Of a stretch of DNA of 64,000 bases, positions 39,365 to 45,461 are shown piece by piece. Source of the stretch: Leisingera sp. SS27 (GTDB taxonomy: Bacteria > Pseudomonadota > Alphaproteobacteria > Rhodobacterales > Rhodobacteraceae). The stretch is from positions 930,001 through 994,000 of the forward strand of contig NZ_JAQNCY010000001.1 in the NCBI RefSeq assembly GCF_028368855.1. Reading direction: 5' to 3'. The translations under genes were made by a program, and so were the position numbers. Numbering within the stretch: the first letter of the stretch is position 1; each line of letters starts with the position of its first letter. The notes under the pieces were generated by a model. It was not told the DNA's origin, did no database searches, and saw only the letters and a program-made list of their open reading frames with translations.

Positions 39365-40353
39365 TTGCGCGCCTCTTTCAGCTGCGGCATTCCAAGCTCC
39401 TTGGCCGAGATCGGCCCGGGTGCGGCATCGGTGCGGCGCCCGACCCGCAGGCGGGCGGAGCGGGAGCGCGGGTTCTCGGCCAGTTCCTGATCGTCCGGCC
39501 CCACCGCCTTGCGGGTGACCAGTTCGAACTGTGACGGAGCCTCTTCCTGCTCCGGCGCCCAGCGGTTGGCGCGGCCGGTCTTGCCTGCGCGGTGCTGGAA
39601 GAAGCGTTTGACCATGCGGTCCTCGACCGAGTGGAAGGTGACAACCGCCAAAAGCCCGCCGGGCTTCAGCGCCCGTTCGGCGGCCAGAAGACCCTCGAAC
39701 AGCTCCTCATATTCGGCGTTCACCGCGATGCGCAGGCCCTGAAAGCTGCGGGTCGCCGGATGCGACTGGCCGGGCTTGGGGCGCGGCAGGCAGCTTTCGA
39801 TGATTTTGGCCAGGCGCAGGGTGGTGGTGATCGGTTCGATTGCCCGTTCTTTTACAATCGCCTTGGCGATGCGGCGGCTGGCGCGCTCCTCGCCGTAGTG
39901 GAACAGGATGTCGGCGATCTGCGCCTCGCTCAGCTCTGCAATCAGATCGGCGGCAGACGGGCCGGACTGCGACATGCGCATGTCCAGCGGACCGTCCTTC
40001 ATGAAGGAGAAGCCGCGTTCGGCCAGGTCCAGCTGCATCGAGGAGACGCCAAGGTCCAGCACCACGCCGTCGAGGTCCTGCGCGTATTCATCCATGCGGG
40101 AGAACACACCGGGTTGCAGGATCAGGCGGTCGCCGTACTCCCCTGCCCAGGGTTTTGCCAGTTCAAAGGCCAGCGGGTCACGGTCCACGCCGATCACCTG
40201 CTCTGCACCGGCCTCCAGGAGGCCGCGGGCATAGCCGCCGGCGCCGAAGGTTCCGTCAAGCCAGCGGCCCGAAACCGGCGCCACGGCTGCAAGCAGCGGG
40301 CGGAGGAGAACCGGAATGTGGGGACCATTGGCAGCTGTTTGGTCCTGGGTCAT
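39361..40353 (-). CDS. rsmH: 16S rRNA (cytosine1402-N4)-methyltransferase RsmH
   Basis: A 330-residue SAM-dependent methyltransferase that modifies C1402 in the ribosomal P site. Motifs include HIPVLL at the N-terminus, the SAM-binding [18 protein letters not shown] loop, [13 protein letters not shown] and the C-terminal [15 protein letters not shown]. It lies three bases after mraZ and overlaps ftsL by four. Confidence 0.97.
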   Translation of the reverse strand: MTQDQTAANGPHIPVLLRPLLAAVAPVSGRWLDGTFGAGGYARGLLEAGAEQVIGVDRDPLAFELAKPWAGEYGDRLILQPGVFSRMDEYAQDLDGVVLDLGVSSMQLDLAERGFSFMKDGPLDMRMSQSGPSAADLIAELSEAQIADILFHYGEERASRRIAKAIVKERAIEPITTTLRLAKIIESCLPRPKPGQSHPATRSFQGLRIAVNAEYEELFEGLLAAERALKPGGLLAVVTFHSVEDRMVKRFFQHRAGKTGRANRWAPEQEEAPSQFELVTRKAVGPDDQELAENPRSRSARLRVGRRTDAAPGPISAKELGMPQLKEARK

Positions 40354-40356
40354 GTC

Positions 40357-40860
40357 TTAAGCGCCCCCGGCGCCGTCTAGGAATTCCATTGGATCGAAGC
40401 CCTCTGGCAGGTCGTCCATCCACTCTTCGGCCTGGGCCAGCTCTTCCTGCTCGTAGGTTTCCGGCTTCCAGATCTGGAAGGTGTCGCCTGCGGCGATGAA
40501 GAAGGCCTCTGCCTCAAGGTCGATCTTCTGGCGCAGCTTGGCAGGAAGCACCAGGCGGCCGGTCTCGTCCACGTTGGTCGGGAATGACTGGCCGTGGAAC
40601 ATGCGCTGCAGCATCTTGCGCTGCATCGAGCCGCGCGGGAGCTGGTCGATCTTGGCGTCGACCTCCTCGATCGCCTCGATAGTATAGCATTCCAGGAAAT
40701 TGCGGCGCTGGTCGCCGTAGACGATCACCAGTTCCGGGTTCTGGCCGGGCTGCCAATTGGGATCGGCGGCTTCCAGCACACGGCGAAAGGAGGCCGGTAT
40801 CGACACCCGCCCCTTTGTGTCCACCTTGTGGTGGCTTTCGCCTCTGAACCTGCGGCCCAA
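40357..40860 (-). CDS. mraZ: Transcriptional regulator MraZ
   Basis: A 167-residue protein with two AbrB-like SpoVT halves, each carrying the DxxxR motif (VDTKGRVSIP and VDETGRLVLP) used for DNA binding. MraZ forms rings and, in E. coli, represses its own dcw operon by binding TGGGN repeats. The start is TTG at 40860 (MGRRFRGESHHK), preceded by GGGA. Longer in-frame extensions run through the leader RNA and lack conservation-like sequence. It heads the dcw cluster; its probable boxes are annotated upstream. Confidence 0.93.
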   Translation of the reverse strand: MGRRFRGESHHKVDTKGRVSIPASFRRVLEAADPNWQPGQNPELVIVYGDQRRNFLECYTIEAIEEVDAKIDQLPRGSMQRKMLQRMFHGQSFPTNVDETGRLVLPAKLRQKIDLEAEAFFIAAGDTFQIWKPETYEQEELAQAEEWMDDLPEGFDPMEFLDGAGGA

Positions 40861-40905
40861 TTTCCCGTCCTTTTCGCGCGTCCCTCGCGTTAATCCGTCC
40901 CCCAG

Positions 40906-40949
40906 AATGAAAAGGGGCGGGTTGATCTGCTGCCACTGATCAACCCGCC
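40906..40949 (-). terminator. Strong terminator in the mraZ leader
   Basis: On the minus strand a perfect 12-bp stem (GGCGGGTTGATC / GATCAACCCGCC, loop of ten) is followed by CCTTTTCATTC. It lies 46 bp upstream of the mraZ start codon, so transcription of the whole dcw cluster must read through it. Confidence 0.88.
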
Positions 40950-41122
40950 GCCTTGGCCCGCTTTGCGGGATGTCCGACTGCACGCGCCACCTGGGGGGAT
41001 GTCTGCTCGCCCGCGCGCCGGATCTCTTGGTTCGATGAAAGCGAAGGCCTGTATGAAACCTGCTTGTTTTGTTTTTGGCTCTGGGGTCGTTTGGCGCCCC
41101 GTCCTTCGTCTCATTCGATGAA
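40906..41122 (-). ncRNA. upsM: Candidate UpsM-like leader sRNA
   Basis: In Rhodobacter sphaeroides the dcw cluster is preceded by a long 5' leader that is mostly terminated before mraZ, giving the ~200-nt sRNA UpsM. Here a candidate promoter (TTGCGA at about 41150-41155 and TAGTAT at 41129-41134, minus strand) would start RNA near 41122, and the terminator ends near 40906. The predicted product is ~215 nt. The -35/-10 spacing of 15 is short, so the exact start is uncertain. Primary sequence homology could not be tested. Confidence 0.55.
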
Positions 41123-41124
41123 CT

Positions 41125-41149
41125 AGGGATACTATGGGAATTGATGGGC
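41125..41149. promoter_or_regulatory. Three TGGGN boxes: probable MraZ operator
   Basis: On the plus strand AGGGA-N5-TGGGA-N5-TGGGC has exactly the 10-bp spacing described for E. coli MraZ sites (TGGGN repeats separated by five bases). The boxes cover the -10 element of the candidate leader promoter, a position suited to repression by MraZ. Confidence 0.65.
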
Positions 41150-41300
41150 TCGCAACTGTTTTCTGCGGAAGACCGTCGAATCCTTGACAAGGAATCTGTG
41201 GAATCTCACAGGATTCGCGGCATATTTGGGGCGAATTTCAGAACTTATAGTGAGTAAAGCTAGCACAAACACTAGATGTAGATGCGAGTTGCAGGGGTAA

Positions 41301-41330
41301 ATTTTTTCCCATAGTTTCCCGCGATTCCGC
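41301..41330. promoter_or_regulatory. Second cluster of GGG boxes upstream of mraZ
   Basis: On the minus strand GCGGA, CGGGA and TGGGA follow each other at 9 and 10 bp. They lie ~150 bp upstream of the first triple and in the opposite orientation. This is a candidate secondary MraZ site. Confidence 0.45.
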
Positions 41331-41470
41331 AGATCCGGCAATCAGACTTCGGAAAGTTCCCGCTATGTTCACACCTCGAGGGCAAGAGCCGCGCTGAACA
41401 CGGTCCATAAAGGCGTTTCAATACCCAGTGATTCGCAACTTCAAGGGGTGTTTTGCGGATCAAGGGCCAT

Positions 41471-41584
41471 GATTTCCCATATCGCCCATGATTTCCCGCT
41501 GATCCCATGGTTTCCCAGCCAGCCCGCGGCTTCCCAGCTGCCCCATGAGTTCCCGCGCGGCGCAGCAGGTGCCATGCGGTCCCA
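41471..41584. repeat. Array of six degenerate 19-bp repeats with paired GGG boxes
   Basis: Units start at 41471, 41490, 41509, 41528, 41547 and 41566. On the minus strand each is approximately ATGGGN5YGGGAAATC, so CCC cores (plus strand) recur at 76, 85, 95, 104, 114, 123, 133, 142 and 152 after 41400, alternating 9 and 10 bp. The last unit is degraded. The array lies between the mrp terminator and the mraZ leader and encodes no protein. Confidence 0.8.
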
Positions 41585-41651
41585 TTTCCCGCTCGCAACC
41601 CCATCTGCGCCCGTTAGGCTGCAAGCAACAAAGCCGCGGGGCCCTCAGCCA

Positions 41652-41678
41652 GAAATGGCCCGCCAGAACGGCGGGCCA
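41652..41678 (-). terminator. Terminator after mrp
   Basis: TGGCCCGCC and GGCGGGCCA form a perfect 9-bp stem with a five-base loop, followed on the minus strand by TTTCT. It separates mrp from the dcw leader. Confidence 0.75.
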
Positions 41679-41723
41679 GTCAGGTCGCTTTAAATAGGTG
41701 CGTGATATGCGTGCATGAATGCC

Positions 41724-42788
41724 TCAGGCCATGCCGCCGCCGATCAGCCCTTCGGCAATGCGGGCATAGGCCTGGGCCATCGGCCCCTCCCCCGCCGCAA
41801 TGGGCGTGCCGCTGTCGCCGGCCAGGCGGGTCTCCAGATCAATCGGCAAGGCGCCCAGAAGCGGCAGTCCAAGCGCCTCGGCCTCAGCCGCGACACCGCC
41901 ATGGCCGAAGATGTGATGCTCCCCGCCGCAATCGGGACAGGTGAAGAAGGACATGTTCTCAATCAGCCCCAGCACCGGGGTTTTCAGCGTGTTGAACATG
42001 TCCAGCGCCTTGCGCGCGTCCAGCAGCGCCACATCCTGCGGGGTGGAGACCACGATGGCACCGGACAGCTCTGCCTTGGTGCACAGCGTCAGCTGCACAT
42101 CTCCGGTGCCGGGCGGCAGATCGACGATCAGCACGTCCAGTTCGCCCCAGTTCACCTGTCCCAGCATCTGCTGCAACGCGCCCATCAGCATCGGGCCGCG
42201 CCAGACCACGGCCTTGGCGTCATCCACCATGAAGCCGATCGACATCAGGGTGACGCCATGCGCGTGCAGCGGTTCGATGATCTTGCCGTCCGGGCTGGCG
42301 GGCCGACCCTTGGCGCCCATCATCCGGGGCTGGGAGGGACCGTAGATGTCGGCGTCCAGCAGGCCGACCTTGCGGCCCTGTTTGGCCAGCGCCACGGCGA
42401 GGTTCGAGGACACGGTGGACTTGCCTACCCCGCCTTTACCGGACCCAATGGCCAGGATGCGCTTGACCCCGGCGGGCTTCAGCGGTTCGGCCTGCGGCTT
42501 CGGGTGGCCGCCGACCTTGAGGCTGGGCGCGGGCTGCTGGGGCGCGTGGGCCGTCAGCGCGGCGGAGACGGTTTCGACACCGTCCAGAGACAGCACCGCA
42601 GCCTCGGCAGCCTTGCGCAAGGGCTCCATCAATTTGGCAATCTCGGGGCTGGGCGCCTCGATCACAAAGCTCACCCTGCCGCCCTCGATGCGCAGCGCAC
42701 GCAGCATGTCGCGCGATACCAGGGTGCCGCCGTCCGGCAGCGCCAGCCGCTCCAGCACCGCGCGAATCTGTTCCTGTGTGACACTCAT
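41724..42788 (-). CDS. mrp: Mrp/ApbC/NBP35 family iron-sulfur carrier ATPase
   Basis: A 354-residue P-loop protein that carries or assembles [4Fe-4S] clusters. An N-terminal MIP18-like (DUF59) domain spans residues ~1-85. The deviant Walker A is GSGKGGVGKST, followed by the VGLLDADIYGPS switch region. The C-terminal CxxC (FTCPDCGGEHHIF) is the cluster-bridging pair of the dimer. It is transcribed alone, toward mraZ, and has its own terminator. Confidence 0.95.
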   Translation of the reverse strand: MSVTQEQIRAVLERLALPDGGTLVSRDMLRALRIEGGRVSFVIEAPSPEIAKLMEPLRKAAEAAVLSLDGVETVSAALTAHAPQQPAPSLKVGGHPKPQAEPLKPAGVKRILAIGSGKGGVGKSTVSSNLAVALAKQGRKVGLLDADIYGPSQPRMMGAKGRPASPDGKIIEPLHAHGVTLMSIGFMVDDAKAVVWRGPMLMGALQQMLGQVNWGELDVLIVDLPPGTGDVQLTLCTKAELSGAIVVSTPQDVALLDARKALDMFNTLKTPVLGLIENMSFFTCPDCGGEHHIFGHGGVAAEAEALGLPLLGALPIDLETRLAGDSGTPIAAGEGPMAQAYARIAEGLIGGGMA

Positions 42789-43131
42789 TGCTGCTCTCCT
42801 GCGTCAAATCCGGCCCATATATATGTGTGCCCAGGCGCGCAGGGAACCCGGACTGCGCGTTTGCCGCATCTGCAAGGCGGCGGATGTGTTAATCCGCGGC
42901 GGCAAGACCCATGCGCTGCACGCAGCAGCCTGCCCGGAAATTATACAGCCGCATAACGGACTGCCGAAAAACCTGGCCAATTTCAAAGACCTACCCTGCG
43001 TCACCCATGCATATGCCGCATAGCAGCAATGACGAAGCACGGGATTGTGCATCCGCAGCATACCCTTAAATTGTCATTCAAGAAATGCCACAGCGGCACA
43101 CGACGAGACGGTTAGACGAAGGAACAGAACG
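42789..43131. other. Divergent intergenic region between mrp and the DUF1127 gene
   Basis: 343 bp without a gene. It must hold the mrp promoter on the minus strand and the promoter of the ccaF1-like/CcsR transcript on the plus strand. The R. sphaeroides counterpart uses heat-shock-type sigma factors. I could not identify a clear matching promoter by eye; TTGTGC (43045-43050) with TTAAAT (43066-43071) is the best sigma-70-like pair, with a short spacer. Confidence 0.4.
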
Positions 43132-43341
43132 ATGGCAGCAGCACAACAGATCTCCGCGGTGAACTTTGCCTCCCCGCTTGGCTTCCTGGATGCCCTGCTG
43201 GTCAAGTTCGTCCGCTACCGCCTGTACCGCCAGACCGTGAATGAGCTGTCTGCGCTGACCGCCCGCGACCTGGCAGACCTGGGCCTGAACCGGTCCGAAA
43301 TCAAGCGCGTCGCCTACCAGGCGGCTTACGAGAACAACTGA
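43132..43341 (+). CDS. ccaF1: DUF1127 protein, CcaF1-like
   Basis: A 69-residue basic protein with a C-terminal DUF1127 motif (ELSALTARDLADLGLNRSEIKRVAYQAAYE). In Rhodobacter sphaeroides the DUF1127 protein CcaF1 (RSP_6037) is an RNA-binding protein involved in sRNA maturation, and its mRNA carries the CcsR1-4 sRNAs in the 3' part. The same arrangement is present here: four CCTCCTCCC hairpins begin seven bases after the stop. AAGGAAC precedes the ATG at 43132; the longer frame from 43045 is not needed. Confidence 0.85.
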   Translation: MAAAQQISAVNFASPLGFLDALLVKFVRYRLYRQTVNELSALTARDLADLGLNRSEIKRVAYQAAYENN

Positions 43342-43348
43342 TAGAGAT

Positions 43349-43382
43349 CAGGCTCCTTCTCCTCCTCCCTTAGAAGAGCCTG
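43349..43382 (+). ncRNA. ccsR1: CcsR1-like sRNA hairpin
   Basis: CAGGCTC and TTCT pair with AGAA and GAGCCTG around one bulged C. The loop shows CCTCCTCCC. It starts eight bases after the DUF1127 stop. The exposed anti-Shine-Dalgarno-like CU-rich loop is the hallmark of CcsR RNAs. Confidence 0.8.
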
Positions 43383-43388
43383 TCTTCT

Positions 43389-43422
43389 GCGGCGGCATCC
43401 TCCTCCTCCCTGATGCCGCCGC
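43389..43422 (+). ncRNA. ccsR2: CcsR2-like sRNA hairpin
   Basis: GCGGCGGCATC and GATGCCGCCGC form a perfect 11-bp stem with loop CTCCTCCTCCCT. A minor CCGGC/GCCGG hairpin at 43431-43445 separates it from the next unit. Confidence 0.82.
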
Positions 43423-43453
43423 ACCCTATACCGGCCAGAAGCCGGCCTTGGAT

Positions 43454-43485
43454 CACCGGGGTCTCCTCCTCCCTGATACCCGGTG
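43454..43485 (+). ncRNA. ccsR3: CcsR3-like sRNA hairpin
   Basis: CACCGGG and CCCGGTG form the outer stem, with GTC/GAT inner pairs and one bulged A. The loop is TCCTCCTCCCT. Confidence 0.8.
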
Positions 43486-43493
43486 TTTGACAG

Positions 43494-43536
43494 AACGGCG
43501 GTGCCCCTCCTCCTCCCTGGGCGCCGCCGTTTCTTG
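43494..43536 (+). ncRNA. ccsR4: CcsR4-like sRNA hairpin and transcript terminator
   Basis: A 13-bp stem (AACGGCGGTGCCC with GGGCGCCGCCGTT, one G-U pair) shows CTCCTCCTCCCT in its loop and is followed by TTTCTT. The last sRNA therefore doubles as the intrinsic terminator of the ccaF1-ccsR1-4 transcript. Confidence 0.83.
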
Positions 43537-43654
43537 ATTCCGGCACAGTTAATGCCGCACCCGGACCGGGCGGCTGACGGTTTTGCGCTATCCCTTGGCC
43601 GCATCTGCTGATTTGATCGCAGGCATAGGCATCAGTGATTTGCGGGACCGCGTC

Positions 43655-44443
43655 ATGAAATTCATTCACCTCACCGATATCCACCTGATGGCGCCGGGCG
43701 TGCCGCTGAACGGCGGGGACCCGGCGGCGAATTTCAGCCGGGTGCTGGCGGATATTGCCGCATGGCACGCGGACGCCGCGTTCTGCGTAATCTCTGGCGA
43801 TCTGGCGGATGAGGGCGATCCGGCGGCCTATGGCTGGCTGCAAGAGCAGCTGGCAGCCTTTCCGCTGCCTACATTCCTGATGCTGGGCAACCATGACGTG
43901 CGGGAGAGCTTCCTGCAGGTCTTTGCGGACCATCCGCGCAGCGGCGGCGGCTATGTGCAGCACAGCCATGCTGCAGGCGGTGCGAAGTTCCTGTTCCTGG
44001 ACACGCTGACCGGCCGACCGGATGTGCATGACGGCGAATTGTGTGCAGAGCGGCTGGCCTGGCTGGAAACGGAACTGGAAACAGCAGGCGATACGCCTGT
44101 GTTCCTGTTCCTGCATCATCCTCCATTTGACATCGGCCTGCCTTATGTCGATGACATCAAGCTGCGCGACCCGGAGGCGTTTCACGCGGCGCTCAGGAAG
44201 GGGCGGAACATCCGCCATATCTTCTTTGGCCATATTCACCGGATGACCTATGTGAACTGGCGCGGCTACAGTTTCACCTCGCTGCCCAGCACCAACCACC
44301 AGATCCCGCTGGTGCCGGAGCGGGCTGGCACTGAGTACAGTGTCGAGCCCATGGCCTATGGCGTGGTGCAGATCAGCGATGACCAGGTCACAGTGCATTT
44401 CGACGCTTATCTGGACCGTCCAGGACAGGACGCGGCCGGTTAA
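43655..44443 (+). CDS. Metallophosphoesterase, class III cyclic nucleotide phosphodiesterase type
   Basis: A 262-residue calcineurin-like phosphoesterase. All metal-site motifs are present in order: TDIHL (DxH), SGDLADEG (GD), LGNHDVR (GNHD), LHHPPF and FGHIHR (GHxH). The overall pattern is that of CpdA/GpdQ-like enzymes, acting on cAMP or phosphodiesters; the substrate is not provable here. The ATG at 43655 begins directly with the first strand. The DMT permease gene starts immediately after its stop. Confidence 0.88.
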   Translation: MKFIHLTDIHLMAPGVPLNGGDPAANFSRVLADIAAWHADAAFCVISGDLADEGDPAAYGWLQEQLAAFPLPTFLMLGNHDVRESFLQVFADHPRSGGGYVQHSHAAGGAKFLFLDTLTGRPDVHDGELCAERLAWLETELETAGDTPVFLFLHHPPFDIGLPYVDDIKLRDPEAFHAALRKGRNIRHIFFGHIHRMTYVNWRGYSFTSLPSTNHQIPLVPERAGTEYSVEPMAYGVVQISDDQVTVHFDAYLDRPGQDAAG

Positions 44444-45307
44444 GTGGAGCTCTTCTGGATTCTGCTGGTTCTCTTGTCGGCGGTCACCCATCCGCTGCGG
44501 GACCTGACGCTGAAAGGCGTGGCGCATCCGGTGTCCTGCTATACCGGGGTGTGCCTCAGCTGGGTGGTGTTTGCCGCTGTGCATATGGCGCTGGCGGGAC
44601 ACAGCCCTGCCCTGCCCGCCGGGATCTGGCCGCTGGTTCTGGCCTCGGCGCTGGGGCTGACGATTTACTACTACGGCACACTGTCTGCACTGCGGCGGGG
44701 CAATGTCTCAGCCTATTACCCGATTGTGCGCTCTTCGCCCTTGGCCATTGCCGGGTTCAGCTGGCTGATGCTGGGGCAGAGCTATTCAGCCGCAGCTCTC
44801 TTGGGGATGGGGCTGATCATCTGGGCCGGGCTGATGATCCAGAAGGGCAAGGGGCGGCTGCTGGATGACCCGCGTGCCTTCGCCATGGCCCTGATGGCGA
44901 TGCTGGGATCCGCGGCCTATTCGATTTCAGATGCTGCCGCAATGCAAGGCACCACCAGCGCGCCGTTTCTGTTCTGGACCTATATCCTGGTGACGGCGGC
45001 CATGGGGGCTTTGCGAGCGCGGGAGGAACGGGGACAGTCGGCGCCGCTGCTGGGTGTGGTGCGCGGCTGGGTGCAGAACCCCTGGCGCATCCTGTTTGCG
45101 GGACTGTCGTCCTACCTGTCCTATCTGCTGATCCTGCAAGTGTTCCAGCTGGGCGCCGAGGCGGCCGCCGTCAGCGCGGTGCGGCAGGTGTCGATCCCGG
45201 TTTCCGTGATCCTGGCGGCGCTGGTGCTGAAGGAGCCGCGCGGCCTCAGCCGTCTGGGCTGGGCGGTGCTGATTGCCGCAGGCATTGCGATGATTGCGCT
45301 GCGGTAA
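44444..45307 (+). CDS. DMT/EamA family permease
   Basis: A 287-residue membrane protein with about ten hydrophobic helices in two repeated EamA halves (residues ~5-135 and ~148-285). Drug/metabolite transporters of this type export amino acids, metabolites or small organics; the substrate is unknown. It starts at GTG 44444, directly adjoining the TAA of the phosphodiesterase gene, so the two are translationally linked. Confidence 0.87.
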   Translation: MELFWILLVLLSAVTHPLRDLTLKGVAHPVSCYTGVCLSWVVFAAVHMALAGHSPALPAGIWPLVLASALGLTIYYYGTLSALRRGNVSAYYPIVRSSPLAIAGFSWLMLGQSYSAAALLGMGLIIWAGLMIQKGKGRLLDDPRAFAMALMAMLGSAAYSISDAAAMQGTTSAPFLFWTYILVTAAMGALRAREERGQSAPLLGVVRGWVQNPWRILFAGLSSYLSYLLILQVFQLGAEAAAVSAVRQVSIPVSVILAALVLKEPRGLSRLGWAVLIAAGIAMIALR

Positions 45308-45357
45308 AGCCGCAGTCCTGCCTTCACTGCCGTAAGAAAACTTCAAAGGAAAGGGGT

Positions 45358-45445
45358 GGCGCAGGCGTGGCGGGCAGCTTTGCTGCCCGCCACGCCTGCG
45401 CCCGGACCGGATCGCTGCGCGATCCGGTCCGCCGGTTTAACCGGC
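45358..45445. repeat. Three perfect hairpins with three-base loops between convergent genes
   Basis: A perfect 21-bp stem with loop TTT spans 45358-45402. A 12-bp stem with loop TGC (GGACCGGATCGC arm) spans 45404-45430. A 6-bp stem GCCGGT-TTA-ACCGGC spans 45431-45445. They fill the space between the DMT permease and the helicase gene, with no T-tract on either strand. Confidence 0.85.
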
Positions 45446-45461
45446 CCGCGTATTTGAAAGG

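Noticed and set aside
41069-41257. 62-codon plus-strand frame in the mraZ leader
   Set aside because: It overlaps the promoter and box region and shows no family resemblance or ribosome-binding site.
41471-41584. 19-bp repeats considered as a CRISPR array
   Set aside because: Units abut without spacers and are degenerate; the period follows GGG cores, so a protein-binding array fits better.
43326-43604. 92-codon minus-strand frame over the CcsR hairpins
   Set aside because: It is antisense to the sRNA hairpins, with repeats derived from the CCTCCTCCC motif (GGGAGGAGG). No ribosome-binding site fits a gene.
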